Shown: positions 23,842 through 32,897 of the stretch, one piece after another
Position numbering within the stretch: the first letter of the stretch is position 1
Layout: each line of letters opens with the position of its first letter
DNA from: Sinomicrobium pectinilyticum
GTDB taxonomy: Bacteria; Bacteroidota; Bacteroidia; Flavobacteriales; Flavobacteriaceae
DNA length: 64,000 bases
Assembly (NCBI RefSeq): GCF_003725735.1
Contig: NZ_RJTM01000072.1
Coordinates: 1 to 64,000, forward strand
Direction of reading: 5' to 3'
Program-made: the position numbers and the translations under genes
Notes under the pieces: model-generated
Database searches by the model: none
Told to the model about the DNA's origin: nothing
What the model saw: the letters and a program-made list of their open reading frames with translations, nothing else

Positions 23842-25974
23842 ATGTATATATCCAAACTATCCATAAGGAATTTCAGAAACTTTAGTAATGCATCTTTAGA
23901 CTTTAATAAAGGAGTAAATACAATAATTGGAGAGAATGGTTCAGGTAAAACAAATCTCTTTCATGCAATTCGAATAATGATTGATGAAAGTATGCCAAGA
24001 ATTACAAAGTTATTTGAAACTGATTTTAATCGCTCTATTGGGGAATGGAAAGGTCATTGGATAATAATTCAATTAGAATTCCAAGAACTTGATTCAAGTG
24101 AGGAGGCTCAGTCTATTGCAATGCATAAAATTGGCGCTGCTGATGATTTTGATAGCACAAAAGGAACTTATTCTCTATACTTTAGACCACGAATCGACTT
24201 TAGAAGAAGTCTGTTTGAACTTTCGGAAGACGAAGACAAAACTGATGATGAACTAGAAAAAATACTGACTGGCATATCTCTTAACGACTATGAAACGGTT
24301 TTTGCAGGACGTGGCAATATAGATTTTTCAATTGATGATAATTATTTAAAATATGTTGGTGACTTTGAATCAATAACATTTCCAGACCCCGACGAAGAAA
24401 AAACTGATGTTTATGGAGTTAAAATGTATGGCATTTCGATTCCCAATGAATTTGCTTGCACATTTGCAAAAGCACTTAGAGATGTTGAATCTGATTTACG
24501 TTCGTATCGTGATAATCCACTACTTAATCTTTTGAGAGACAATGAAAAAAATATCTCTGTTGCTAAAAAGGCTGAAATTGAAGGACAAGTGGAGGTTTTA
24601 AATAACAACATTTCAGGACTTGATGAAGTAAAAGGTGTGTCAACGGGTATAACCCAAACAATTAAAGAAGCTGTTGGTGAAACATACGCTCCGAATGTGA
24701 ATATAAAATCAGAATTGCCTTCTGATATGGAAAAATTACTGCAATCCTTAAAATTATGGGTAGGTGACCCTGACGAGGAAGGACATGAAGGACGATTGTG
24801 GGAATTGAGTTTAGGTGGTGCAAATCTTATATATCTTTCCCTTAAATTATTAGAGTTTGAAAAAGTAAAAAAAGAAAATAAGATAGCAAACTTTATCCTA
24901 ATTGAAGAGCCAGAAGCACACATACATACACATATTCAGAAAACCCTATTTCAAAAATTAGACAAGCAAAAAACACAAGTTTTTATATCTACGCACTCAA
25001 CTCATATTTCTTCTGTTAGCGCAATTAGTTCAATGAATATTTTGGGTAGAGGGAAGCAAAAAGCAGAAATTTATAATCCCTCAAAAAATCTTGATGGAGG
25101 GGATATAGTTAAATTGGAAAGATATTTGGACACAAATAGAACTAATTTACTATTTGCAAAAGGCGTTATTCTGGTTGAAGGTGATGCTGAACATATTTTG
25201 ATTCCAGAATTAGTAAAAAAAGTATTGGGTGTTTCTTTGGATGAACTTGGCATTTCTATAATCAATATTGGAAGTACGGGTTTTGAAAATGTTGCACAGC
25301 TATTTCATGAAGAACGTGTTCAACGTAATTGTAGCATTTTGACAGATAATGACCTTTCAATAGTTGAGTTACCAGACTCTTTAATAGGTGATTCAGATTA
25401 TGAAAAATCATGCAGACAATCTGAAATTTCTGGGAAAGCACGTAAACAAAAACTTGACGCTTATTGTAAAGGGAACAAATACTTACGACCATTTTATGCC
25501 AAACATACATTTGAAGTTGATTTTTTATTAGCTAATAATTCATTTGAAATTATTGCTACAGTTAATAAGGCTTATAAGCAGGTTGCTGACAAAAAACGAA
25601 TTAAAAAACTAATTGAAGATAAAGACGTTGCAATTTCAGGTAAAGAAGTCTTGCGTTTGGCTGAAAAATTTGGAAAAGGATGGTTTGCAATAATGGTTTC
25701 GGAAAATATAGATAATATTACCATTATCCCAAAATATATCCTAAAAGCAATATCTTTTGCTTGTCCTTCTTTTAATACTAACACTTTATTTTCTATTGCT
25801 AAATATAGACTCAAAAAATTAGAGACGAGACATTTTGATGGTGATGATACTGACTATAAAAAGTTGCTTTCTGAGCTAATTTCATTTGACAATCAAATTG
25901 AGGCAATAGAGTTTTATAAGAAACAATTACCCGAAGATGTTCTAACCAAACTAATCCATTTAGCATATGCTTAA
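23842..25974 (+). CDS. Class-2 OLD-family ATP-dependent nuclease (GajA-like)
   Basis: A 710-residue protein. An SMC-like ATPase domain has Walker A GENGSGKTN (about 31-39), signature-like LSLGGANLIYLSLKLLE, and Walker B FILIEEPEAHIHTH (about 350-360). The C-terminal Toprim nuclease domain has VILVEGDAEHILIPEL (about 441-456) and the acidic TDND (about 500). OLD proteins paired with a UvrD-like helicase form class 2, which includes Gabija GajA, a DNA-cleaving anti-phage enzyme controlled by nucleotides. It is longer than typical GajA (about 580 residues). The helicase start overlaps its end by 8 bases, so the two are co-translated. Confidence 0.85.
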   Translation: MYISKLSIRNFRNFSNASLDFNKGVNTIIGENGSGKTNLFHAIRIMIDESMPRITKLFETDFNRSIGEWKGHWIIIQLEFQELDSSEEAQSIAMHKIGAADDFDSTKGTYSLYFRPRIDFRRSLFELSEDEDKTDDELEKILTGISLNDYETVFAGRGNIDFSIDDNYLKYVGDFESITFPDPDEEKTDVYGVKMYGISIPNEFACTFAKALRDVESDLRSYRDNPLLNLLRDNEKNISVAKKAEIEGQVEVLNNNISGLDEVKGVSTGITQTIKEAVGETYAPNVNIKSELPSDMEKLLQSLKLWVGDPDEEGHEGRLWELSLGGANLIYLSLKLLEFEKVKKENKIANFILIEEPEAHIHTHIQKTLFQKLDKQKTQVFISTHSTHISSVSAISSMNILGRGKQKAEIYNPSKNLDGGDIVKLERYLDTNRTNLLFAKGVILVEGDAEHILIPELVKKVLGVSLDELGISIINIGSTGFENVAQLFHEERVQRNCSILTDNDLSIVELPDSLIGDSDYEKSCRQSEISGKARKQKLDAYCKGNKYLRPFYAKHTFEVDFLLANNSFEIIATVNKAYKQVADKKRIKKLIEDKDVAISGKEVLRLAEKFGKGWFAIMVSENIDNITIIPKYILKAISFACPSFNTNTLFSIAKYRLKKLETRHFDGDDTDYKKLLSELISFDNQIEAIEFYKKQLPEDVLTKLIHLAYA

Positions 25975-27709
25975 GGGACTTAATGAGCAACAGATTGAGG
26001 CTGTGGTTGAACAAGGGAATGTTCTTTTAACTGCTTGTCCAGGTAGTGGCAAAACTCGTGCTCTAACATATAAAATTGCATACGAGTTAGAAAGACTAAC
26101 AAACTCAAAAAAAATCATTATTGCTGTAACATTCACAAACAGAGCTGCCGATGAAATAAAAAAAAGAATCAGAAATCTAAATGCAGATGATACAAATTTA
26201 TGGGCAGGCACAATTCATTCATTTTGTTTAGAATGGATTTTGAGACCATATATGTGTTACTTAGATGAGCTTAAGAATGGTTTTTCAATATCTGATGAAT
26301 TTAATTCTGAGAGATTGATTAGTGAATTAAAAGAGAAGTACGGTCTAGTTTTTTTTGATTCTGTTTCAACCAGGTATTTACCTAATGGAGAAAAGGAAGA
26401 AACGATTAATCGTGAATTGATTGATGAGTATCATGAAATACTATCAAACGAAAAATTGGTTGATTTTGACCAGATTCTACATTATTCACATAAACTGATT
26501 ACAACATATCCCAAAATCTCGGAAACGCTAAAGAATATGTTTCAACTCATTTGTGTTGATGAGTATCAGGATACCCAACTTTTGCAATATGCCATACTTT
26601 CACAGATTATGAAAGGAGCTTCTGGAAGTTGTAAAATGTTTATGGTTGGTGATTCAGACCAAGCAATATATGGTTCTTTGGGTGGAGTAGCAAAGTCATT
26701 GGCTGAAATAGAAAAAGAATTTAAAACAACTTTTATAAATAAAGAATTGTCAGGGAATTATCGTAGTAATCAACAAATAATCGACTATTATAGGAATTTT
26801 CAAACATCAACAATAGAGATTAAAGCCTTTGGCTCAAATGCTGATGAATCAGCGATTATAACATATAATAAGACAGTACATAAAGATGAATTGGTTGAAT
26901 ATATTGTAAAGATAATTAGTGACAAGTTAGAGGCAGGTATTCCTGAACATGAAATATGTGTATTAGCACCAACTTGGTATATGGTAATTCCAATGGGGCG
27001 GAAATTAAAGTCTTTATTGCCTGATGTAAAGTTTGATGCAGTTGGTCTTTCTCCTTTGTTGAAAAACAAAGAAAACGTTTGGTTTAAATTTGCTAGATTA
27101 TTTCTTGTTCCTCCATCTCCTAATACTTATCTTACAAGAAAGAGATGGGCAACTGAGCTTATCAATGAATTAAAGGATTATGGTGTTGTATTATTTGAGA
27201 ATGACGATTTTAAATCAAAGACACTTTTAAAGAATATTAATTCAATAAGTTCTAAAGAAACTGAAGGATTGAATTACTTAAAGGAATGCTTCTTAAAATT
27301 ATTTGTAATTATTGAAGTCGATTTTTCTTTGAATGAGCATTTGCAAGTGCAATGGGACTTTTTTTTTAAAGGAGCAGAAAAGAGACTTGAAAACCCAGAT
27401 TTTGATTTAGCAAAGGATATCGAGAGCTTCAAAAAAATGTTTAAGCATGAGGAAGGTGTAGTTGTAAATACTTGTCATGGAATCAAAGGAGCAGAATTTG
27501 ATACAGTAATTGCTTTTGGGTTATTACATGGGAAGCTACCTAATTGGAATGAAAGTACTGAAAATGCAGCGGAAAAATTACTCTACGTAATTTGTTCCAG
27601 AGCAAAACGTGAATTACACTTAATTTCAGAAACAGGTAGGACGACAAATTCTGGCAATTCATATTTTCCTACTAGGCAATTGAATTCTATAATTTATGAA
27701 TATAACTGA
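25967..27709 (+). CDS. UvrD/Rep-type superfamily 1 helicase (GajB-like)
   Basis: A 580-residue SF1A helicase. Visible motifs are Q-motif LNEQQIEAV, Walker A ACPGSGKTRA (about 23-32), motif Ia TFTNRAADEIKKRI, motif II VDEYQDTQ (about 196-203), motif III MVGDSDQAIYG, motif IV NYRSNQQI and late motif V/VI NTCHGIKGAEFD plus VICSRAKREL. It pairs with the OLD nuclease as the sensor/partner in Gabija-like defence. It is somewhat longer than usual GajB (about 490 residues), owing to extra sequence between motifs IV and V. The ~285-base gap downstream shows no gene. Confidence 0.85.
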   Translation: MLKGLNEQQIEAVVEQGNVLLTACPGSGKTRALTYKIAYELERLTNSKKIIIAVTFTNRAADEIKKRIRNLNADDTNLWAGTIHSFCLEWILRPYMCYLDELKNGFSISDEFNSERLISELKEKYGLVFFDSVSTRYLPNGEKEETINRELIDEYHEILSNEKLVDFDQILHYSHKLITTYPKISETLKNMFQLICVDEYQDTQLLQYAILSQIMKGASGSCKMFMVGDSDQAIYGSLGGVAKSLAEIEKEFKTTFINKELSGNYRSNQQIIDYYRNFQTSTIEIKAFGSNADESAIITYNKTVHKDELVEYIVKIISDKLEAGIPEHEICVLAPTWYMVIPMGRKLKSLLPDVKFDAVGLSPLLKNKENVWFKFARLFLVPPSPNTYLTRKRWATELINELKDYGVVLFENDDFKSKTLLKNINSISSKETEGLNYLKECFLKLFVIIEVDFSLNEHLQVQWDFFFKGAEKRLENPDFDLAKDIESFKKMFKHEEGVVVNTCHGIKGAEFDTVIAFGLLHGKLPNWNESTENAAEKLLYVICSRAKRELHLISETGRTTNSGNSYFPTRQLNSIIYEYN

Positions 27710-27993
27710 ATCGAAGGAATGGTGAAAAAAGATAAAATTAAGGGTATTTCAAGATTAAGTATTGTTAGGTCGCGCGGCTCGTTCTTTCTGGAATTGGAAG
27801 ACTTGTTATAACCTTTCTTGTAGGCAGGTAAGCCATACACTCATCAAAGAATAACAGAAAAGGAGATCAGGCTATTAATCATAATAAAAGACTCTCGTGC
27901 CGATTTTTAGGTGCTTAATCAACTTATTTTCTAAAGCATATATGTATCCAAGAAAAGCTATTTAAACCAATAAAGTATTACCATTGAAAACTA

Positions 27994-28644
27994 ATGTACA
28001 ATATCACTTTACTTTCATCATTCCATAAGAATCTTGGAAAATGTAACCCTAATGAATTGTTCAAAATCATTAAAAAGATTGGGCCAGAAATTATTTTTGA
28101 GGAACTTTCCATAGGCACTTTTTCCAATGTGTATTCAGATGGATATATTCCAAGTACCATTGAGGCAATAACAATCAAAAAGTATTTAAGGGATTATTCT
28201 ATAAAGCATTTTCCAGTGGATACCTATCCCATAAAAGAAACGGAACTTTTCAGTGGGTCTGATAAAATATTACAATCAAGTTTGGAATACAACAAACTAT
28301 GGAGGGAGCAAGTATTATTGGTTGCAAAATACGGTTTTAACTTCCTGAATAGCAACACATGCATAGAGCTGTTTGATAAAATTCGAACAATTGAACAAAA
28401 TGTTTTATTACAATTGAATAACGAAAAATTGTCCCGGGAATTTAAGTCGGAAATTGGATTGCATGAAAAGCGGGAAAATGAAATGTTACGAAATATATAC
28501 GAGTATAGTAAACAGAATCCATTCAATAAAGCATTGTTCATCTGTGGAGCAACACATAGAAGGCCAATAATCCAAAAAGTACAGGATTTTGAGAAACGGG
28601 GAAATCCAAAATTAAACTGGACATTTTATGAGGGTCATCTATAA
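27994..28644 (+). CDS. TraB/ChaN-like (Tiki superfamily-type) hypothetical protein (216 aa)
   Basis: A 216-residue soluble protein beginning MYNITLLSSFHKNLGKCN. The early His/Glu pattern (SSFHKNLGKCNPNEL then PEIIFEEL) and the late HEKRENEMLRNI with ALFICGATHRRPIIQKV match the general layout of the TraB/PrgY/EreA/ChaN-like fold, in which E/H residues form a metal or catalytic site. This is a recognition by pattern and is tentative. It follows the Gabija-like pair after 284 bases and may be the last cargo gene. No signal peptide. Role in defence unknown. Confidence 0.5.
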   Translation: MYNITLLSSFHKNLGKCNPNELFKIIKKIGPEIIFEELSIGTFSNVYSDGYIPSTIEAITIKKYLRDYSIKHFPVDTYPIKETELFSGSDKILQSSLEYNKLWREQVLLVAKYGFNFLNSNTCIELFDKIRTIEQNVLLQLNNEKLSREFKSEIGLHEKRENEMLRNIYEYSKQNPFNKALFICGATHRRPIIQKVQDFEKRGNPKLNWTFYEGHL

Positions 28645-28704
28645 TAGTAATTTAAGTTTAAGTATATGATTGATTGGAATTAATGAAATTTGGTATCCAT
28701 TAAA

Positions 28705-28735
28705 TTGTTCTGTTAAAATAAAGCCGTTATCTTTA
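28705..28735 (+). promoter_or_regulatory. Candidate orphan promoter
   Basis: TTG at 28705-28707 is followed after 20 bases by TATCTTTA (28728-28735), close to the Bacteroidota consensus TTG-N17-23-TAnnTTTG. No gene follows on this strand before the terminator at 28920-28949, so it may drive a small RNA. Confidence 0.35.
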
Positions 28736-28741
28736 CAAAAC

Positions 28742-28952
28742 CGGAAGGATTTCATCTTTCTTTACAGTTCATTTACATTACCGTCAACAATTCGGATAAC
28801 AGACTATTTTGGGTTCTGTAAATTTCTGATATACAATACAATATAGTGGTGTGGCGTCATCCTGCCACCCCGACTTTTTCAGGACATTAAAATTTTAATT
28901 TTGATCCATTAAATAATTGAAAACCATAAAGATATATCTTTATGGTTTTTTA
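28742..28952 (+). ncRNA. Candidate small RNA (promoter to terminator, no ORF)
   Basis: A transcript of about 210 bases would run from the candidate promoter at 28705-28735 to the strong terminator. It contains no convincing reading frame. This is a weak inference; the stretch 28645-29065 otherwise shows nothing and may simply be the boundary between the mobile element and chromosome. Confidence 0.2.
28920..28949. terminator. Perfect 30-base palindrome, bidirectional terminator
   Basis: The 15-base arm AAAACCATAAAGATA is followed directly by its exact reverse complement, then a T run on the plus strand and an A-rich flank on the other. It can terminate plus-strand transcription from 27994-28644 and minus-strand transcription from 29066-29797. 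Confidence 0.75.
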
Positions 28953-29065
28953 TTTCCATATGAGAGCATAGTTCGGATCGATCCCACAAATTGATGGGAA
29001 GAGAAGCATATTTTATCCTTTGTTATATTTTCAAATTTATTTTGACTTCTAGTTGTATTAGATCA

Positions 29066-29797
29066 CTATTTAAAACGGGCTTTCAGGTAATTGTGCAGGT
29101 CTTCGGCATAGTTATTAAAAAAAGTTTCTATAAGCACTTTATTCGTAGCATTTACCACGTTTCCTTCCGGGTCAAATACACTATCCGGATAAGCTTCCTT
29201 CAGGGAGTGTTTTTTGCGTTTGGTCCTGCTTCCCAATAGAATGCGGGATGCGGTAGAACCAGATGATAAATACGTTTGATCCGCAGGTTGCACATACTTA
29301 TATTCATTAAACGGAACATCAGCATCGGAAGCGACATTATCATCCGGTGTGATTCTAAGCACGGCATTGTTTACAGAGGCGAACAGATCGCTCGTACTCA
29401 TATCCAGCTTAATTGTCCCATCCTCTTCAGGTATGGCATATACATAAACCAACCCTACCAGGTCGGCAAAACATTGTTCTTTACTTCCGATAGTTGCAAA
29501 ATCCCGGTATATGATAAGATGCTCATTGGTGTACTTTGGTTTGATGACCAATCCCGGCCGCTCTTTCAGGTAATCCATAATACCCTTGTGAAGTTCTGTT
29601 TTGCTTATCCCTTCAAAATGTAATATGGCATATGGATGATTGTTAAGGGGTTTGATATGGCCAAAATAAGTATATCCTTTTTCATTAAAGGAATTGGTAC
29701 TTTTTTCAGCTACCAATTCAAAGTATTTTTCTTGTGCACCTAGGATACCCATAGATAAACAGAAAAAGAATAACGTGAAGAGTCTTAATTTGATCAT
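29066..29797 (-). CDS. Exported protein of unknown function (243 aa)
   Basis: The N-terminus MIKLRLFTLFFFCLSMGILGAQE is a signal peptide with probable cleavage after GA, so the protein is periplasmic or surface-exposed. ISKTELHKGIMDYLKERPG followed by HLIIYRDFATIG resembles the layout of DUF4468-type (TBP-like fold) secreted Bacteroidota proteins, but the match is not firm. A Lys/Arg-rich segment (SRTKRKKHSLKEAY) lies near residue 195. The gene starts 2 bases after the stop of the next upstream exported-protein gene, so the two form an operon. Function unknown. Confidence 0.6.
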   Translation of the reverse strand: MIKLRLFTLFFFCLSMGILGAQEKYFELVAEKSTNSFNEKGYTYFGHIKPLNNHPYAILHFEGISKTELHKGIMDYLKERPGLVIKPKYTNEHLIIYRDFATIGSKEQCFADLVGLVYVYAIPEEDGTIKLDMSTSDLFASVNNAVLRITPDDNVASDADVPFNEYKYVQPADQTYLSSGSTASRILLGSRTKRKKHSLKEAYPDSVFDPEGNVVNATNKVLIETFFNNYAEDLHNYLKARFK

Positions 29798-29799
29798 GC

Positions 29800-30267
29800 T
29801 CAGTTTTGTTTATAAGTGTTGTCAAATTTCACTTCGCGGATAATGTTATCTTTGTCCGCATACACTGCCACTGTTTCCGAATAGGAACTGGACCACCGGG
29901 TATCCTCTGATTTTTTTTCTGCCACTACCTGGCCCCATCCGTTTGTTACCACATAACCCGGGGTGTACGTTCCTCCTGAATTATAGGAGGCTTTTTCATA
30001 AACAGCTATTTTTCCGTCTGCGCCATCGGTAACTACCCGGGTTGGTGGCCCCCAACTGGAGATTAGCTCCGACAATTTTGAGCCAATCCAGGAACTTCTG
30101 TTAAACGCTGCCCTCTTTGCTTGAGCATAAGCCTGGTCTTTTTTATATCGTTCTTCAATAGCAAAGCGCAATGCTTCGTCATTTTTTCTGCTTTTTTGTC
30201 CGAACACAGATGTGCTCAGAATAGAAAATGCAAGTACTAAAATTGGTTTAAAGATCTTACTGTTCAT
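29800..30267 (-). CDS. Small exported protein, SmpA/OmlA-like pattern (155 aa)
   Basis: The signal peptide MNSKIFKPILVLAFSILS TSVFGQ covers about residues 1-24. The mature part contains WIGSKLSELISSWGPPTRV followed by IAVYEKA, a G-x-x-x-x-L-x-x-x-W-G-x-P pattern found in small SmpA/OmlA-like outer-envelope proteins and many uncharacterised secreted proteins. It has no lipobox. It is the first gene of a two-gene operon with 29066-29797. The role is unknown, possibly envelope-associated. Confidence 0.6.
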   Translation of the reverse strand: MNSKIFKPILVLAFSILSTSVFGQKSRKNDEALRFAIEERYKKDQAYAQAKRAAFNRSSWIGSKLSELISSWGPPTRVVTDGADGKIAVYEKASYNSGGTYTPGYVVTNGWGQVVAEKKSEDTRWSSSYSETVAVYADKDNIIREVKFDNTYKQN

Positions 30268-30966
30268 CTTACATCGTGATATAAATTTTGTATGAGACCG
30301 GCTTCCGGATGCTTTCCTTCCCTTGGCATTAATTTCCTGCTTTTAAAAGGTCCGATATATGTGATCTCTATGATTCTTCAAAAGATAAAGGGTTTGATTA
30401 ACTATAAAAATATAAAAATTCTATTTTGAAAGGTTAAAAACTTTTAAGAATCCGTAAGCCCAATTGCATATTTCACTTGTTTTTTAAACATAACGATTTT
30501 TTGCACAACTGAAAAACATGATTTTTTATCGATTTTTCTGCAATCTATACTAATTTCGTATTCTACTTCTGCGTGTAATTGAAGAGACAGATATTTTTTG
30601 TACACATGCAGACGGCAGTTGGAATATGGTGCCTGTACAAACACCCGGAGAGATGACCTGAATGGCCGGTTTGCCGGAAGCAGCCCACTCCAGCCGTTTT
30701 TTGTCCGGCACCCGAAAAATAAGACGCAGTTAAAGTATACTAAAATAAGTGATTATGAATTTCGGTCCAATAACCTTGTGAGATAAGGTGACTCAGGACC
30801 TGCATCGGAAGGCAATCCCTTTGCAGGTGAAAAACCTACCGCGATATGACTAAGCCATGTAAGGTAATGAAATTGTGAACCCTTATAAGCAGTGATCTTA
30901 CAAGGGTTCATCGCCGTTTCCGGTCTTTCTGGAGTCCTGAGCGGAGTGGAGTCTGGTGATATTTTT
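30268..30966. other. Intergenic region with terminator-like hairpins
   Basis: No gene is supported. The minus-strand frame at 30444-30644 lacks support. A 7-bp stem ACCTGCA/TGCAGGT lies near 30798-30829. A strong hairpin at 30876-30910 consists of TGAACCCTTATAAG and CTTACAAGGGTTCA with one mismatch. The short motif AGTCCTGAGCGGAGT near 30933 resembles repeats common in Flavobacteriia. The hairpins probably isolate PUL 1 from the neighbouring operon. Confidence 0.4.
30876..30910. terminator. Hairpin downstream of the PKD/CBM6 lipoprotein gene
   Basis: A 14-bp stem with one mismatch and a 7-base loop lies 57 bases after the stop codon of the leftward surface-lipoprotein gene. No strong T run follows on either strand, so termination strength is uncertain. 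Confidence 0.45.
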
Positions 30967-32373
30967 TTATTCTGCGCTCAGGTAAATATCATCCGCATAC
31001 CAGTCATAATCCCTTTCCGTATCCTCCGGTGATGTATTGCCGAAATCTGCATCATCGCTCCGCAGTACCAGGATTTCGGATATCGATGACAGATCGGGGG
31101 CATTGAAATCGGCTAAAGGTATTTTTACATCGTGCCATTGTCCATCCCTTGCCATGCCATAGGTTTCATCGGTGGTACCGCTGTTGAGGGTGACCCAGTA
31201 ATTTGTGTCGTTAGCTTTGATACGGATCCTGATATTTGATGTTGATGTCGTTTTCAGGCTGATATGATAATAGGAATAAGAAGAGGCATCTACATTTTCT
31301 TTGGGAAATAACGTGGCCATGGCCCCCCATGTTTGGGGACTGGATGAATTTGCCGGATCAAATTGATAATATAAAGCATGACTGCCATGAGCTGCATTTC
31401 CGACCTCGCTGACAATAAAATTAGCATTATTGACCGGTGGTATAACTGCCGGATTGGTTTCCGTGATCTCACGTTCGGTGTAGATGCCTAGTCCCACGAT
31501 CGGCGGTGTAGTACCCCGAAGAGTGGCATGTATTTTATCCAGGTTGGTACCCCCTCCGGTAAAATATACCCGTAAGGTATTCAAACCTTCTGACAGACCG
31601 ACTTCGGGAACAGTAATTCCGGTATAGGCAGACCATCCCCCGGTATTGCTGAAATCACCTGTTTCTCCAAGGTCAGAAACCGCACCGGTATTCCGGTCCA
31701 CCAACTGAAGTTTAATGGAATGCCCTCCGGTATCACTGCCGGACGCTACCGTAAATTCAAAGTCATAATCTCCGGTTTCTGATACGTTCACGGTATAGTT
31801 TACCCATTCTCCTTCATTGGTATAGCCAATGTTGGTTACTGTTTCACCGACCTCGACATCCACTCCTTTATCATCCCGGTATATAGAACTGCCGTTGATG
31901 ACTGCCAGATTTTCTTCCTCGGTATCATGATAGCCTACACCCTGGCCCCCCAAATCGAAATTTTCTGCTTCGATGATCCCTTCTATTTCGACAGGAGTAC
32001 CTCCGAAAGGCAGGGGATGGGCAATACCCCGTACCGTAATGGTAAAGGTCCGGGTATCGATAGTATTATCGATGTATTTTACGATGAGTTGAGCTTCAAA
32101 TGTTCCCGGTGTAGCATAGGTTACGGAGACTTCCGGATTGATGGATGTAGCGGGCGAACCACCCTGGAAAGTCCAGTTGGTAGTCAGGGCTTTGGTGGAG
32201 GTACTCGTAAAACGGACAGACTCCCCAAACTCTATATCGGATTCCGATGCTTCCGCAATGGTTTCTCCTTTGTCAAACAGGGCAACCTCCCGGATATCAT
32301 CTTCACAGGAAAAGGCCAGAAAAAGGCAGACCAGGATCAGGTACCGGTTTTTCAGAAGTATGTACTTTTTCAT
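30967..32373 (-). CDS. Surface glycan-binding lipoprotein with PKD and CBM6-like domains
   Basis: A 468-residue lipoprotein: signal peptide ending in LFLAFSCEDD with the lipobox Cys near residue 23. A PKD domain (about 40-115) has TTNWTFQGGSPATS and VTYATPGTFEAQLIV. A CBM6-like jelly roll (about 130-287) has IIEAENFDLGGQGVGYHDT, GEWVNYTVNV and a late TNLDKIH. A second jelly roll-like glycan-binding module fills about 295-468. There is no catalytic domain. It probably binds the target glycan on the cell surface for PUL 1. It is divergent from the HTCS gene and has the same promoter layout, so it is likely co-induced with SusC/SusD. Confidence 0.8.
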   Translation of the reverse strand: MKKYILLKNRYLILVCLFLAFSCEDDIREVALFDKGETIAEASESDIEFGESVRFTSTSTKALTTNWTFQGGSPATSINPEVSVTYATPGTFEAQLIVKYIDNTIDTRTFTITVRGIAHPLPFGGTPVEIEGIIEAENFDLGGQGVGYHDTEEENLAVINGSSIYRDDKGVDVEVGETVTNIGYTNEGEWVNYTVNVSETGDYDFEFTVASGSDTGGHSIKLQLVDRNTGAVSDLGETGDFSNTGGWSAYTGITVPEVGLSEGLNTLRVYFTGGGTNLDKIHATLRGTTPPIVGLGIYTEREITETNPAVIPPVNNANFIVSEVGNAAHGSHALYYQFDPANSSSPQTWGAMATLFPKENVDASSYSYYHISLKTTSTSNIRIRIKANDTNYWVTLNSGTTDETYGMARDGQWHDVKIPLADFNAPDLSSISEILVLRSDDADFGNTSPEDTERDYDWYADDIYLSAE

Positions 32374-32450
32374 AATTACAATGAGCTATGGTTAGTTTTG
32401 TATAGTTAATGTCCCCGGAATGGATAGTCCCGAAGGAGTTATGATGATGG

Positions 32451-32510
32451 CAAATATTGGGATTTTATAAAACAAAAAGGAGCCTGATCGTTTTTCTTTA
32501 GGGGTAAAAA
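32451..32510 (-). promoter_or_regulatory. PUL 1 promoter P1 (surface lipoprotein)
   Basis: On the minus strand, TTTTTACCCC (32510-32501) precedes AATATTTG by a distance such that the final G (32451) lies 50 bases after the last C. AATATTTG matches TAnnTTTG at 7 of 8 positions. Expected start of transcription is about 70 bases before the start codon at 32373. Confidence 0.65.
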
Positions 32511-32642
32511 TGTATTTTTTTTCCGTATCCGGGCTGTAAATAGGCAAGAGACAGGTGTAATATAAAAAATCTTGTTTTGGCGCTATTGTTCATCAGCCAT
32601 TCAGGTGATTACCATATCCGGCATTTGTAAACAACATGTACG

Positions 32643-32702
32643 TTTTTACCCCTAAAAAAAGATATATAAGACAAGCGGCAACTGCAAGGAGTGTTACTTT
32701 TG
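32643..32702 (+). promoter_or_regulatory. PUL 1 promoter P2 (HTCS regulator)
   Basis: TTTTTACCCC (32643-32652) is followed 50 bases later by the end of TACTTTTG (32695-32702), a perfect TAnnTTTG -7 element. ATATATAA also lies 10-17 bases after the C tract, as in P3. The leader to the HTCS start is about 190 bases and contains the pentanucleotide repeat. Confidence 0.65.
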
Positions 32703-32740
32703 CAGGAATACAGGATGTACTGTAGTGTAAATGTAGTGAA

Positions 32741-32770
32741 GGAAAGGAAAGGAAAGGAAAGGAAAGGAAA
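32741..32770 (+). repeat. (GGAAA)6 pentanucleotide repeat in the HTCS leader
   Basis: Six perfect tandem GGAAA units lie downstream of promoter P2 and 127 bases before the HTCS start codon. Such tracts can change length by slipped pairing. Each unit also resembles a purine-rich ribosome-binding sequence. Confidence 0.9.
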
Positions 32771-32897
32771 GCTTCTCTCTGTTATCCCTATCAATATATG
32801 GAGAGACTAAAAAAATCGTATTTTTAGCCAGGTTGGTCTGGAATCAAAGTTCACCTGCGCCAATGATAATTTAATAGTTCTCAAGTTCGGGCACAAT

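Larger units (their letters stand above)
1..28650. mobile_element. Segment of a Bacteroidota integrated conjugative/mobilizable element with inserted cargo
   Basis: Backbone genes typical of Bacteroidota conjugative elements (SSB, Api92/YubB-like, DUF932, DinB plus DnaE pair, SRAP peptidase, ParB-like) are nearly all on the minus strand and are interrupted by unrelated cargo. The cargo at 9787-13243 and 21907-28644 is visibly A+T-rich compared with the backbone. Backbone genes share leader repeats and a start-site motif. The left end lies outside the window and no integrase, relaxase, VirD4 or Tra gene is seen, so conjugative ability cannot be judged. The right end is placed between the last cargo gene (28644) and the exported-protein genes starting at 29066; this is an inference without attachment-site evidence. 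Confidence 0.6.

Noticed and set aside
30444-30644. 66-residue minus-strand frame
   Set aside because: Isolated, no family, no adjacent operon partner, and the start is not convincing.
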